Shown here: piece by piece, positions 1-10,768 of the stretch
Numbering within the stretch: position 1 is the first letter of the stretch
Layout of the letters: each line of letters starts with the position of its first letter
Source: Tenebrio molitor
Taxonomy: Eukaryota; Arthropoda; Insecta; Coleoptera; Tenebrionidae
Length of the DNA: 64,000 nucleotides
Reading direction: 5' to 3'
Assembly: GCF_963966145.1 (NCBI RefSeq)
Contig: NC_091050.1
Coordinates: 1,860,001-1,924,000 of the forward strand
Position numbers and translations under genes: made by a program
The notes under the pieces: generated by a model
Database searches by the model: none
What the model saw: only the letters and a program-made list of their open reading frames with translations
What the model was told of the DNA's origin: nothing

Positions 1-1034
1 GAGTGCGGAGGTAGGTACCGCAGACGGCACAGTGCCACTGCAGTCTGGGTCGGCGGCTTCTGAAAAGGGAAATGTCCCAAATTACTTTTTTTTTAAACCA
101 AAAGGAAACATTTGACTCGACTTTTATTTAATCGAAGTGGCGAAAAATAATTTTGGCATTTTCTGTTTATTAATAATTTTTATAGATACATACATATTTT
201 AGAAAATATATGACAAGTCAATAATTAATTGATTAAAAACAGGAAGAATAGAAGAAATGATTAATTCCTGCAAGAGAAGAACGTTTTGGGTGATAAAGCC
301 TGTGTTGTAATAGGTGTGAATTGCACTCAAAAGGTTGCCAAAAATTTCTTTTCATTTGAACCCATCTGTGGTGAATATAACTTCTTGTACACACGGATGC
401 AATAAACTTTCACAAATTATTATTTTTGGACAGTATTTCTCCAGTATTTCCACGGTCGCCGTCAACTTGTGACGCGGTGTTTTATTATGCGGAAAAGTAA
501 CAGGAAAATACTTGTTTGTTTTCTAAATGAGGTGAATGTAATATGAAAACGAAATAATATCGCGCGTTCAAATGAAATCCTGGGCTGAGTAGGCGTTGAA
601 AAAAGTAAGCCGTTTAGAACAGTGTAAAGTTTGAATTTCCCGCCGTTTGACACGAATGACATTTATTTATGTTTAATCGGGACATGTTTGTTTTCAGCAA
701 AGGGTGCCCTTAGATATTTGCTTCGAGAATAGGAATCGTTAAGTTATTCTATTTTTAATCTAAAACATTGCTAAGAAAGAAAAAAGAAAACTTTTTTTGG
801 CTCTAAATTTTAGGTTAGCTGTCAAGATGCTTCAATTAATCAACGCTGTAAAAAAACACAACAATTGACGGTTTTCAACGCCTGCCCAGCCCAGGATTTC
901 ATTTGAACGCGCGATACATTCTATGGTTGTTGCATCGGAAAATATTCAGGTTTTTACTTCTGAATTTTTTAATCACGAACCGATACAATATAAAAAATAT
1001 TTAATTATTATTTAAGGACAAGAGTACATACGTA
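1..1034. other. Window edge and gene-free stretch
   Basis: The first 65 bases are GC-rich and open in two plus-strand frames: one runs to a stop at 61-63, the other to about 113. They could be the cut 3' end of a coding exon whose start lies outside the window, but nothing recognisable is encoded. An AATAAA lies near 402. The rest is AT-rich and noncoding by inspection, apart from the inverted-repeat element at 560-914. Confidence 0.3.
560..914. mobile_element. TA-flanked inverted-repeat element (MITE-like), 355 bp
   Basis: Two arms of about 42 bp face each other. The left arm (560-602) begins TCGCGCGTTCAAATGAAATC and the right arm (872-914) is its near-perfect reverse complement. TA flanks both ends (558-559 and 915-916), as expected for Tc1/mariner-type target duplications. 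No transposase frame lies between the arms, so it would be non-autonomous. Family membership is inferred from structure only. Confidence 0.7.
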
Positions 1035-1191
1035 CAGTTCGAGACACGGAATTTCGGGCATTACTGTCAATATGCTGTCAAAAAATGTAAAATAGGCTTT
1101 ATATTATTAACCTCAATTTTACCGTTTGCGACGATTTTGATTGACATGCGATTGACGTGAACAGAAAATTTCAAAATTTGACTTTTGAATG
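1035..1191. mobile_element. Left part of a MITE split by the gypsy element
   Basis: It begins CAGTTCGAGACACGGAATTT after a TA (1033-1034). The matching inverted end lies at 10828-10852, followed by TA (10853-10854), on the far side of the LTR element. Joining 1035-1191 to 10769-10852 gives about 241 bp, close to the sizes of two related copies (10859-11113 and 33573-33820). The last four bases, AATG, are one copy of the target duplication made by the LTR element. Confidence 0.8.
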
Positions 1192-3336
1192 TGTGACCAA
1201 AAGTTGGCCAGTGACAGCTCCGGGCTCCCAGGGGGTTTTTCGGGGCAGAGGGCGTGGGTTCGGATTTTTAAAAAAATGGGCGCCAGGCAGCTATTGTCTT
1301 GAGCTGGTTGTTGCTTGTCCAGCTGCCGGGACAAGTGCTCAGATCTTACTCGTCGAAGGTAAGTAAAAGCAAACGCTTTCTGATCGTTAAACAAATTTTG
1401 GTTTATTCGGTTACTGCAAAATTATCCACAGAACAGTATTTGGTGGTTCGGTACTGGTTCACACGAATGCGATAATGGTTCGCTTGTAACTACTAGATGA
1501 AAATTGAAAGATGCGGAACCAGTACTTTTTGGTGGCCTTAATATCTACTTTGGTCGTAACCAGAAAAGCTTTTCTTTCACATGTGACCGAATCTTAAACT
1601 AAACATGATATTCTTCGACGAAATAAAAGATGTTTTGATTCCTGATGAGGAACCTCCCGAACTTAGACTTCCTTCTGATCGAGCTAATTATTAAATGTAA
1701 ACTTAATGAAACCCAAGGTCAAGATTGGGGTGTCACCTTGACAAAAAAATTAAAATTGATCCTGATAGGAAAGTTTAAATCGGTGAAGTTCCGAAACGTT
1801 AAATTTGACTGAAATTTCTTTAAGTTGACACTGGAGATTGAATGAAAAGGTTCTTACAAAAAAATTCTAAACATTTGCAAAGTTTCAAAAAAATTTAGTG
1901 AACATACAAAAATTATGAAAGCGAGAAGCGAGAAATTCGAGGCGTTCCTAAATTTTGCAATGCCGCGGTAAAAAAATATGGCGACTTAGCTTTATGACGG
2001 GTCTGTTGTCTCCCCGAATAGCGTCCTTTTGACTTGCGGTGTGACCTTGGCGATACGGTGCTCAAAATAAACGATCGCCTCTGCGAACGATGTTCTCCAA
2101 AATGGTCGCCTCTGCGAACGATCTGGCTACGAATCGCCCTGCGAACGATCTGGCTACGAATCGCCCTGCGAACGATCTGGCTACGAATCGCCCTGCGAAC
2201 GATCTGGCTACGAATCGCCCTGCGAACGATCTGGCTACGAATCGCCCTGCGAACGATCTGGCTACGAATCGCCCTGCGAACGATCCCTTTCAGCGAAAAA
2301 GGGGGTTCTTGGCGCTAAATCGAAGTCCTTCCGGCACTCCTTTACTCAAAAATTTTCGGTACTCTAAAGTTGCGATACGGTACTGGATCAATTCATCCAA
2401 ACGGGATTGACTCTAAACTGGATCGAACCACCCCTAATACATGGTCTTAGTGAAATGAATTCAAAATTGAACGATAATTACCTCTATAGTGCGAGGGGTC
2501 ACTCGACCACGAACTCTAAAAGGCGCTTCGCTGGCGTCGCTTCGACGGCTCTCGACCAAGTGTCCGACTTCCGCATTTTTAATCTCGGTACCGCAGTCCC
2601 ATAAATCGCGAAAATCGTCACGCGCGCGATTCTCGACCTTATTCAGTTGTGCTATAAGGCGGGCTGCGCTTGCGTGGTACTGCGCAATCAAAAATGTGCA
2701 TTTCCGGTGGTACTACACGTGCGCGTGTCATGACAGGTGGACCGTCATGGCGTCGGTTTGTTTACCTCGAAATTATACCGAGCGGGAGAATTCAGATTTT
2801 GGACGGTATTGTGTCGGTAAGTCGTGCACGTCTATCCTGATGTTAATTGCCGTAACTCGCAGGTCAAAAAAAGGACAGGAAGAAAGATGGGGTTGAAAAG
2901 AAGGAGATGACTTTCCGGCAAGTTACTAAAGAGGAAAAGGGACCCAACATTGCCGTACGGTCACCTATCGCTGAGAAGAGAAGAAGAGAAAGTGAAGAGA
3001 AAGAGAAAGTGAAAGTGGGGTTCTGAAAGATAGGTTGCAGCTCGCCAACCTAGAGGCGTGAGGCCACCTCAGCCTGACATTTGCGGGGGTAACATGTGTT
3101 CGTCCAGCCCCCCCGTGGTGGCTGGCACAAATGACTCTAAATTGAAACTTTCCGCTTCCGGAATGAGCGACGTAAAAAACTTGAAGGCAGGGTGGGCGCG
3201 TCGCGTTGCCAAATGCCGTGCGTTAACTGCTAGTTCCGGGTCTTCGAACTGCGATCTATTAGCCCCGCGAGCATAAGTAGGACCTCGTGGCCTCCTACTC
3301 CGGCCAATCGCCATTGTGGCGTTTCGTAACGCTACA
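1192..3336 (-). repeat. Long terminal repeat (3' LTR in element orientation)
   Basis: This 2,145-bp repeat matches 8620-10764 at a constant offset of 7,428. It is very long for a gypsy LTR. It contains a 27-bp tandem array (2114-2275), a purine-rich GA stretch near 2965-3020 and a CpG-rich end. In element orientation it follows the polypurine tract at 3337-3350. The short open frames inside it are by-products of the array and have no recognisable homology. Confidence 0.95.
2114..2275. repeat. Six tandem 27-bp units in the left LTR
   Basis: The unit starts GCGAACGATCTGGCTACGAA and repeats six times without visible change, followed by a partial unit at 2276. Because 27 is a multiple of three, several frames stay open and give repeated nonapeptides. 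There are no spacers, so this is a minisatellite and not a CRISPR. The same array lies at 9542-9703 in the other LTR. Confidence 0.95.
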
Positions 3337-3350
3337 CTACCCCCCTCCTC
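3337..3350 (-). promoter_or_regulatory. Polypurine tract
   Basis: On the minus strand this reads GAGGAGGGGGGTAG and abuts the LTR start (TGTAGCG). It is the expected primer for plus-strand DNA synthesis in LTR elements. Confidence 0.85.
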
Positions 3351-3713
3351 AAAAAGAAAAAGGAAAAGGTAACTCAGTTGCCTTTTACTTTTTACAAAAA
3401 AACGAAGATGAAGTCTTCACAAAAAAAACGTCAAAATTTGATCACTGGAAAAGTTTTGGTTTCGCCACGAAAATGGCTTGTCGATATCTGCGCGTATCAA
3501 ACGATTGAAAACTGAATCTCAATGTCAATTAGTACTTGAGTACTGCGGTATGATGTAAGTCAAGTCCGGTTAAATGTCATAATTTGGGGTTCTTAAATAA
3601 ACTTTTCCTGAACAAACTCCACGGTAAAATTTTACTGTCGTCAACATTCCAAAGGAGGACAAAAGAATTAATCGAAAAATTGAACGGTACGAAAAAGTGA
3701 AATGCAAAGCTCG

Positions 3714-6700
3714 CTACGGTTCTTCGGCTTCTGCCAGAGATCCTCTGAATTCTTTCAAATCTTTCATGTGCCAAACACCTAGATCTGCGCGGTTCTCATC
3801 TTCGAGAGCGTACGCGAGTTTCGATAGTTTTCTCGTTATCGTGCACAGCACGTAGCGTGGCGCTAATTTTTGCGCAAAGTCTTTCGCAGCGCTGGAAAGT
3901 ACTTTGTTGCGTTTCCAAACTTTGTCGCCTACAAAAAATTCAGCGTCGCGCTTCCGAAGATTGTACGAGCGTTCGTTGCGTTCGTGCGCTTTGTGAAGGT
4001 GCTGGGTTACATCCTGCAAGATGGTCTTGAGGTGTTCTAAATTTTTCGCGTGATCTTCGCGATCAGCTGTCGTCAAGGTTTCCGGATTTTCCGCTACTTT
4101 GCCGTAAAATTCACCGGTACAGGGTACTACCCTACCAAAATTGAGAAATGCTGGACTGAATCCGGTTACTTCGTTGACCGCTGTGCGAATCGCGTACCCG
4201 ATCTTTGCCACCTCGGCATCCCACTTTTTGTGAGCGCCTTTGACGTAACTTCGTATGGCAGTGCCAACAGTGCGGTTGTATCGCTCCACAGGGTTGCTCT
4301 GAGGGTGATACTTGGCTGTGAACCAGATCTTTTGAACTTTGTAGTTCTCGCAAGTCTTTACAAATTCGTTTCCGACAAACTGCTTGCCGTTGTCGACCAA
4401 AATGAATTGCGGTACACCATACACAAGAAAAATTCCGTTCTCGATACATTCTGTAACTTTTGAGCTCGTAGCTTTTCGTAACGGAAATAGTACAACGTAC
4501 TTCGTGAACCAATCTACGATCACTAAGAGATACGAATATCCTTTCGTGGACGTCGGTAATGGACCAATCAAATCAACGGAAATCATTTGCCACGGAAACT
4601 GAACCTTTTTTTCTTTTCCCATAAGCCCTGCGCGAGCGGTGTTCGGTGCTTTTTGCTCATTGCAAACCTTGCAGTTTCGAACGTAACGAATGACGGAACG
4701 ACGCATTTTCGGCCAAAAGTGATTGATGGATAACCTTGAAAGTGTCTTGTAGTACCCGAAATGAGCTGATGTCGGTGCATCATGACATGATTCTAAAATT
4801 TTTGTTCTTTGATTTCGCGGTACTAAAAGCTTCCACTCCGGGACGTTGCCGGGTAGTACAATTTTGTTCGGTACGAATCGATACACGAAACCGTTCTCGA
4901 CTTTCCATGATGGATTTCTTTGAGGATTGGCGATTATGTTGTCGCGAAGTCGCGTGTACGACTCGTCCAAATCATTCAAGTTCACGCCGAGAAAGCTGTC
5001 AATGTCTACCGCAGCAATTTCTGCAGGTAGTCTTGATAGTGCGTCCGGTACTACATTGAGCTTGCCCTTACGATGGACCAAATCGAATGAAAATTGATTG
5101 AGCTTGACACTCCATCGCGCTAACTTGCCTGCTGGGTCCTTCATTCGGTTTAACCAGAGCAATGAATAATGGTCCGTCACGATCGTGAAATGGGTGCCCT
5201 CAACGTAAGGTCTGAACTTTTCCAACGCGAACAAAACGGCTAAACATTCTCGTTCCGTAACGCTATAATTTCGCTCGGCTTTTGTTAGCGAACGGCTGGC
5301 GTACGCGATCACTCTCTCATCTCCGTCTAAATCTTGCGTTAAAACTGCTCCTAGACCGGTGTTTGAAGCGTCAGTTTGGATCACGAAAGGTTTCGAGAAA
5401 TCAGGACTTGACAATACGGGTGCTGAAACAAGTGCATCCTTGATTTTCTGAAAAGCTTCCTGAGCTTCAGGAGTCCACTCCGTTTTCTGTCGCTTTCGCT
5501 TTCCGGTAAGTAACGCGTTTATCGGGGACATGAGGGTCGAAAAATGAGGGATGAAACGCCTATACCAAGAACACATGCCTACGAAACGTTTGATTTCGGT
5601 ACTAGTCTTCGGGACTGGATAGCTCACCATGGCCGCTACTTTGTCTGGATCGGTACCTAGACCATGTTCATCGACAATGAAACCCAAATATTTCAAACTT
5701 GAGCGGAAAAGTTGACACTTTTTCGCATTCACGGTGAGTTTCGCGTCTCGAAGACGTCGTATCACCTCCCTCAAAACTTGTACGTGTTTCTCGAATGTCG
5801 GGGCGATAATGATTAGATCGTCCAGGTAAACAAAGACGTGAGGTTCTAGTTCAGGTCCGAAAATTCTGTCCATGAGACACTGCTGCCTCTGGGCTGCGTT
5901 TGTCAGTCCGAACGGTAATACGTTAAAATGAAAAAGACCTCTGCCGGGAATCGCAAAAGCTGTCTTCGGTCTAGACTCTGAATCTAACGGGATTTGCCAA
6001 AAAGCGTTCTTGAGATCGATCGAACTGATGTACTTTGCTCCTCGCAACATACTGAGAATCCTGTCGACACGCGGTAATGGGTAACTGTCACGTTTTGTCA
6101 CGGCATTGAGCCTGCGACCGTCAAAGCAAAGTCGGTATTCACCGGAAGATTTCTTTACTAACAAAATTGGAGAAGACCACGGACTGTCAGAAGGCGATAT
6201 GACATTGTTCTCGAGCATGCGGTCAATTTCTTTGTTGACTTCCGCAAGCATGTACGGAGACCACCAATACGGACGTTGTTTGATCGGCAATGCTTCTCCC
6301 GTGTCGATTGTGACTGTCATTTTGTGTGTCCTCCCTAACTTTCCGTCGTTGCTCAACAAATCTAAATTTTTCCGGATGATCTCGGTGATCTCATGCCGAT
6401 CCGCGCCACACTCCGTCACCGCGTCACATTCTGGTACTCTTACGATATCCGACGCAACTTCAATTTTGTGACCCGCGAAATCTATCTTGAGTCCGAATAA
6501 TCTACAAAAGTCGCACCCTAATATGACGCTATGCTGAAGATCTGGCACGTAGTAGACACGAATTCGCCGTCTCGACGAGTCTAACACTGCTTCTAGTTCG
6601 ATAGCTTTGGTTACCGGATGTTGTTTTCCGTCGGCAGTTCTGATGGTTTTTAGCCGAGATGGGAAAGTTTTTCCACCTGCGCGAAAATGAATTAAATCGG

Positions 6701-6983
6701 CTCCTTTTCCACCAACTATAGTGCAATTCGAACCGGAATCCACGAGTCCTTCAGTTTCCTTATTGTTTAGACGCAGTCTGATAAATGGCCTATTGTCATT
6801 GGTTTTGCTGACGAAAATGGAAGCGGAATTTGCCCGAGAAGGCTTGCAAAACTCTTTGACTTCGTCTAACCAAGCGTTCCACTGGGTGTCCGTACGTTTC
6901 GCGATGATCGATGCGTTTACATCGGCCTTGGGATGTTTTAGGAACGTAGCACGGCCGCAAGTCTGCCGCGTCCCTACTGCGCG
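3714..6983 (-). CDS. pol: Pol polyprotein (PR-RT-RNaseH-IN) of the gypsy element
   Basis: The enzyme polyprotein copies the element RNA and inserts the DNA. The frame is minus one relative to gag and has a stop just before 6983, so translation should enter by frameshifting at 6983-6989 and give about 1,089 residues. Motifs in order are: a protease with DSGSN; a reverse transcriptase with LPFGL and YLDD (about residue 385 from the shift site); RNase H with TDAS; an integrase with an H..H..CxxC zinc site, then VDLIGPL, LVDNG and a Glu in NPVERYNR, which form the D,D,E triad. A chance GTG codon at 6743 lies at the protease active site and is not a credible start. No inactivating change was seen. 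Confidence 0.93.
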   Translation of the reverse strand, partial: RAVGTRQTCGRATFLKHPKADVNASIIAKRTDTQWNAWLDEVKEFCKPSRANSASIFVSKTNDNRPFIRLRLNNKETEGLVDSGSNCTIVGGKGADLIHFRAGGKTFPSRLKTIRTADGKQHPVTKAIELEAVLDSSRRRIRVYYVPDLQHSVILGCDFCRLFGLKIDFAGHKIEVASDIVRVPECDAVTECGADRHEITEIIRKNLDLLSNDGKLGRTHKMTVTIDTGEALPIKQRPYWWSPYMLAEVNKEIDRMLENNVISPSDSPWSSPILLVKKSSGEYRLCFDGRRLNAVTKRDSYPLPRVDRILSMLRGAKYISSIDLKNAFWQIPLDSESRPKTAFAIPGRGLFHFNVLPFGLTNAAQRQQCLMDRIFGPELEPHVFVYLDDLIIIAPTFEKHVQVLREVIRRLRDAKLTVNAKKCQLFRSSLKYLGFIVDEHGLGTDPDKVAAMVSYPVPKTSTEIKRFVGMCSWYRRFIPHFSTLMSPINALLTGKRKRQKTEWTPEAQEAFQKIKDALVSAPVLSSPDFSKPFVIQTDASNTGLGAVLTQDLDGDERVIAYASRSLTKAERNYSVTERECLAVLFALEKFRPYVEGTHFTIVTDHYSLLWLNRMKDPAGKLARWSVKLNQFSFDLVHRKGKLNVVPDALSRLPAEIAAVDIDSFLGVNLNDLDESYTRLRDNIIANPQRNPSWKVENGFVYRFVPNKIVLPGNVPEWKLLVPRNQRTKILESCHDAPTSAHFGYYKTLSRLSINHFWPKMRRSVIRYVRNCKVCNEQKAPNTARAGLMGKEKKVQFPWQMISVDLIGPLPTSTKGYSYLLVIVDWFTKYVVLFPLRKATSSKVTECIENGIFLVYGVPQFILVDNGKQFVGNEFVKTCENYKVQKIWFTAKYHPQSNPVERYNRTVGTAIRSYVKGAHKKWDAEVAKIGYAIRTAVNEVTGFSPAFLNFGRVVPCTGEFYGKVAENPETLTTADREDHAKNLEHLKTILQDVTQHLHKAHERNERSYNLRKRDAEFFVGDKVWKRNKVLSSAAKDFAQKLAPRYVLCTITRKLSKLAYALEDENRADLGVWHMKDLKEFRGSLAEAEEP

Positions 6984-8281
6984 TTTCCCGACGGATTACA
7001 CTTTTTGCAGGTCGCCAAGGTGACGTCTGGCTCCCCACAACGGTAGCAAAACTGCTTTCTTTTCAGTCGACAGTTCATGAACGAATGATTCGGCTGTTGA
7101 CAATTCCAGCACTTGAACGACCTGGAGGACGAACTCGCGGGTTCACTCCGTCTGGCTGAATTGCCTGAGGGTTCCTTCACGACGATGGCGCGTGGACTCG
7201 CTTTCGCGGGTTCGCTCGCCCGAACATATGCCAACTCTGGCTCCAACACGCAAGATGACTTGGGTGCAGCGCGATGTTTCTGCCGCAAAGCCGATAACTC
7301 CTCCACTTTTTTGCACAACTTAATCAACTCCGGTACGGTGACAACTTCGGTGATGCTAAGCTGGTTAAGGTAACATGGAAGCAAATTCCTCCGAATCGTC
7401 TTTACCTTGGTTATCTCCGCCGGTGGTCGACTAAGTCTAGCAAAAAGCGTCTCCATAACCGCAACGTAAATGGTTATCGACTCGCTTTTGCCCTGAAGCC
7501 TGCCCTTGATTTCGTCCCACAACAATTCATCGAAATCCGGTGGAAGAAATTCCTGTTTCAACAACTGAACCACTTCGTCCCAATCGCTCAATCTGCTCCG
7601 AACAGAACGATACCAAATCAGCGCTTTGCCGCTAAAGAGATCAATGGCCGCGTTAAAAAGGTCCCTGTTGGTTGCGTTTCGCGCTACCGACAGTTCCTCT
7701 ACCCGTTCCAAGAACTGGTTCACCGTCATTCCATTTTCCTCCCCGTTGAAAGATACGCCCCAGGTGTGAATTGGCACTAGTTTCGGTTCCGGAGATCTCG
7801 CGTGAGGGTGCACGTAAATGGGAGTAGTCGCGACGACTGGTGGCGCTTCCACCGTAACCGGGCTCGCTTCTGCTGCCTTGTCGTGAAGATCAGCTTCGAG
7901 CAACAAACATGTCGCGTACGCCTCATTTCTATACTCCGCATCTCGCTCGCGTCTCATTCGCCGAATGCGAAATGAAAGGTGCGTTAGACGGGTCTTCAAC
8001 CGTTTGAAGATCATGTCTTCCGCCGTTCCTTCAAATTCTGTCAAAATCGTGCGTATGCTCTCAAGGGTGTCCTCAATGGCCTGGACCTCGGTGTCGTGAT
8101 CATACTCTGCGTCATGAAGTGACAGAAAGTATTCGTCCGGTCGACCTAGTTCTTTGGACAGAGCTCTCGCTAACAGTTTCCTCTTATCGTCCTGGTTTCG
8201 GCTAGTCGTGATGCCGCGTATACGCAATTCATACGTCAGCTCGTCAGCTAGTAAATGCTTGACCTTGAATTGTTCGTCCAT
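6974..8281 (-). CDS. gag: Gag protein of the gypsy element
   Basis: A 435-residue structural protein that would form the particle and bind the element RNA. It starts at the ATG at 8281, about 340 bases downstream of the LTR in element orientation. The middle section resembles the Ty3/gypsy retrotransposon gag domain (VNQFLERVEEL and SGKALIWYRSV regions). Near the C-terminus is a full CX2CX4HX4C zinc knuckle (CWNCQQPNHSFMNC), then a second, incomplete knuckle beginning CYRC that lacks its histidine. The stop TAG at 6974-6976 lies seven bases after the putative slippery site. Confidence 0.93.
   Translation of the reverse strand: MDEQFKVKHLLADELTYELRIRGITTSRNQDDKRKLLARALSKELGRPDEYFLSLHDAEYDHDTEVQAIEDTLESIRTILTEFEGTAEDMIFKRLKTRLTHLSFRIRRMRRERDAEYRNEAYATCLLLEADLHDKAAEASPVTVEAPPVVATTPIYVHPHARSPEPKLVPIHTWGVSFNGEENGMTVNQFLERVEELSVARNATNRDLFNAAIDLFSGKALIWYRSVRSRLSDWDEVVQLLKQEFLPPDFDELLWDEIKGRLQGKSESITIYVAVMETLFARLSRPPAEITKVKTIRRNLLPCYLNQLSITEVVTVPELIKLCKKVEELSALRQKHRAAPKSSCVLEPELAYVRASEPAKASPRAIVVKEPSGNSARRSEPASSSSRSFKCWNCQQPNHSFMNCRLKRKQFCYRCGEPDVTLATCKKCNPSGNAQ
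6983..6989 (-). promoter_or_regulatory. Putative -1 ribosomal frameshift site G GGA AAC
   Basis: The minus strand reads GGGAAAC in phase with gag as G GGA AAC, the X XXY YYZ pattern of classical -1 slippery heptamers. Pol is in the -1 frame. A pol-frame TAA lies about six bases upstream of the heptamer and the gag TAG lies seven bases downstream, so any shift must happen in this narrow window. Downstream structure was not computed. Confidence 0.85.
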
Positions 8282-8591
8282 TTTGACGAAGACTCACCGC
8301 GATTCCACGGGTCGGTAACGCAATAAAAACGCCGGTCAAAACACTACCAAAAAACAGCGCGCAACACGATAGTCGATTCCGAGAAAAGGTTTTTGTCGTC
8401 GAGGTTACAAGATAAGACCGCTACTCAAACAATGAATTCGCCGCTAAATTTCCGCTTCTCATTAACACACAATCAAAAAATTCAACTTTCAATAAACCTT
8501 TACCAACTCCCTTTGCTCCGATTGAAAAAAGTGACTGAGCCTCAATGAAGATGAACGATAAACGAAAATTTGTGGTTGCTCCAAAAAATCG

Positions 8592-8611
8592 AGCCCCACG
8601 TTCTGGGCGTC
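8592..8611 (-). promoter_or_regulatory. Primer-binding region of the gypsy element
   Basis: Read on the minus strand, a GACGCCCAGAACGTGGGGCT segment lies about eight bases inside the LTR edge. Position and GC-rich character fit a tRNA primer-binding site, but it lacks a clean TGG start and I cannot name the tRNA. Confidence 0.5.
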
Positions 8612-8619
8612 AAAATTTG

Positions 8620-10764
8620 TGTGACCAAAAGTTGGCCAGTGACAGCTCCGGGCTCCCAGGGGGTTTTTCGGGGCAGAGGGCGTGGGTTCGGATTTTTAAA
8701 AAAATGGGCGCCAGGCAGCTATTGTCTTGAGCTGGTTGTTGCTTGTCCAGCTGCCGGGACAAGTGCTCAGATCTTACTCGTCGAAGGTAAGTAAAAGCAA
8801 ACGCTTTCTGATCGTTAAACAAATTTTGGTTTATTCGGTTACTGCAAAATTATCCACAGAACAGTATTTGGTGGTTCGGTACTGGTTCACACGAATGCGA
8901 TAATGGTTCGCTTGTAACTACTAGATGAAAATTGAAAGATGCGGAACCAGTACTTTTTGGTGGCCTTAATATCTACTTTGGTCGTAACCAGAAAAGCTTT
9001 TCTTTCACATGTGACCGAATCTTAAACTAAACATGATATTCTTCGACGAAATAAAAGATGTTTTGATTCCTGATGAGGAACCTCCCGAACTTAGACTTCC
9101 TTCTGATCGAGCTAATTATTAAATGTAAACTTAATGAAACCCAAGGTCAAGATTGGGGTGTCACCTTGACAAAAAAATTAAAATTGATCCTGATAGGAAA
9201 GTTTAAATCGGTGAAGTTCCGAAACGTTAAATTTGACTGAAATTTCTTTAAGTTGACACTGGAGATTGAATGAAAAGGTTCTTACAAAAAAATTCTAAAC
9301 ATTTGCAAAGTTTCAAAAAAATTTAGTGAACATACAAAAATTATGAAAGCGAGAAGCGAGAAATTCGAGGCGTTCCTAAATTTTGCAATGCCGCGGTAAA
9401 AAAATATGGCGACTTAGCTTTATGACGGGTCTGTTGTCTCCCCGAATAGCGTCCTTTTGACTTGCGGTGTGACCTTGGCGATACGGTGCTCAAAATAAAC
9501 GATCGCCTCTGCGAACGATGTTCTCCAAAATGGTCGCCTCTGCGAACGATCTGGCTACGAATCGCCCTGCGAACGATCTGGCTACGAATCGCCCTGCGAA
9601 CGATCTGGCTACGAATCGCCCTGCGAACGATCTGGCTACGAATCGCCCTGCGAACGATCTGGCTACGAATCGCCCTGCGAACGATCTGGCTACGAATCGC
9701 CCTGCGAACGATCCCTTTCAGCGAAAAAGGGGGTTCTTGGCGCTAAATCGAAGTCCTTCCGGCACTCCTTTACTCAAAAATTTTCGGTACTCTAAAGTTG
9801 CGATACGGTACTGGATCAATTCATCCAAACGGGATTGACTCTAAACTGGATCGAACCACCCCTAATACATGGTCTTAGTGAAATGAATTCAAAATTGAAC
9901 GATAATTACCTCTATAGTGCGAGGGGTCACTCGACCACGAACTCTAAAAGGCGCTTCGCTGGCGTCGCTTCGACGGCTCTCGACCAAGTGTCCGACTTCC
10001 GCATTTTTAATCTCGGTACCGCAGTCCCATAAATCGCGAAAATCGTCACGCGCGCGATTCTCGACCTTATTCAGTTGTGCTATAAGGCGGGCTGCGCTTG
10101 CGTGGTACTGCGCAATCAAAAATGTGCATTTCCGGTGGTACTACACGTGCGCGTGTCATGACAGGTGGACCGTCATGGCGTCGGTTTGTTTACCTCGAAA
10201 TTATACCGAGCGGGAGAATTCAGATTTTGGACGGTATTGTGTCGGTAAGTCGTGCACGTCTATCCTGATGTTAATTGCCGTAACTCGCAGGTCAAAAAAA
10301 GGACAGGAAGAAAGATGGGGTTGAAAAGAAGGAGATGACTTTCCGGCAAGTTACTAAAGAGGAAAAGGGACCCAACATTGCCGTACGGTCACCTATCGCT
10401 GAGAAGAGAAGAAGAGAAAGTGAAGAGAAAGAGAAAGTGAAAGTGGGGTTCTGAAAGATAGGTTGCAGCTCGCCAACCTAGAGGCGTGAGGCCACCTCAG
10501 CCTGACATTTGCGGGGGTAACATGTGTTCGTCCAGCCCCCCCGTGGTGGCTGGCACAAATGACTCTAAATTGAAACTTTCCGCTTCCGGAATGAGCGACG
10601 TAAAAAACTTGAAGGCAGGGTGGGCGCGTCGCGTTGCCAAATGCCGTGCGTTAACTGCTAGTTCCGGGTCTTCGAACTGCGATCTATTAGCCCCGCGAGC
10701 ATAAGTAGGACCTCGTGGCCTCCTACTCCGGCCAATCGCCATTGTGGCGTTTCGTAACGCTACA
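8620..10764 (-). repeat. Long terminal repeat (5' LTR in element orientation)
   Basis: This is the partner of 1192-3336 and should carry the promoter for the genomic RNA on the minus strand. The 27-bp array is at 9542-9703. No difference from the other LTR was noticed by eye, which points to a young insertion. Confidence 0.95.
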
Positions 10765-10768
10765 AATG

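Larger units (their letters stand above)
1192..10764 (-). mobile_element. Complete Ty3/gypsy LTR retrotransposon, 9.6 kb
   Basis: Two direct LTRs (1192-3336 and 8620-10764) flank gag and pol on the minus strand. LTR ends are TGT...ACA in element orientation, and AATG is duplicated at 1188-1191 and 10765-10768. The order is LTR, primer-binding region, gag with a zinc knuckle, pol (protease, reverse transcriptase, RNase H, integrase), polypurine tract, LTR. Integrase after RNase H is the Ty3/gypsy order. The LTRs keep a constant offset of 7,428 bases and encode identical chance peptides, so insertion looks recent. No envelope frame was seen. All coding frames are open, so the copy may be active; this is inference. 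Confidence 0.97.

Noticed and set aside
2114..2275. CRISPR-like array
   Set aside because: The units are directly adjacent without spacers and lie inside a retrotransposon LTR of a eukaryote.
2034..2410. Open frames encoding repeated nonapeptides in both LTRs
   Set aside because: They arise because the 27-bp minisatellite is a multiple of three; there is no start context or homology.
3577..3774. Envelope-like third frame of the gypsy element
   Set aside because: It is short, overlaps the pol end and has no signal peptide, cleavage or fusion features.
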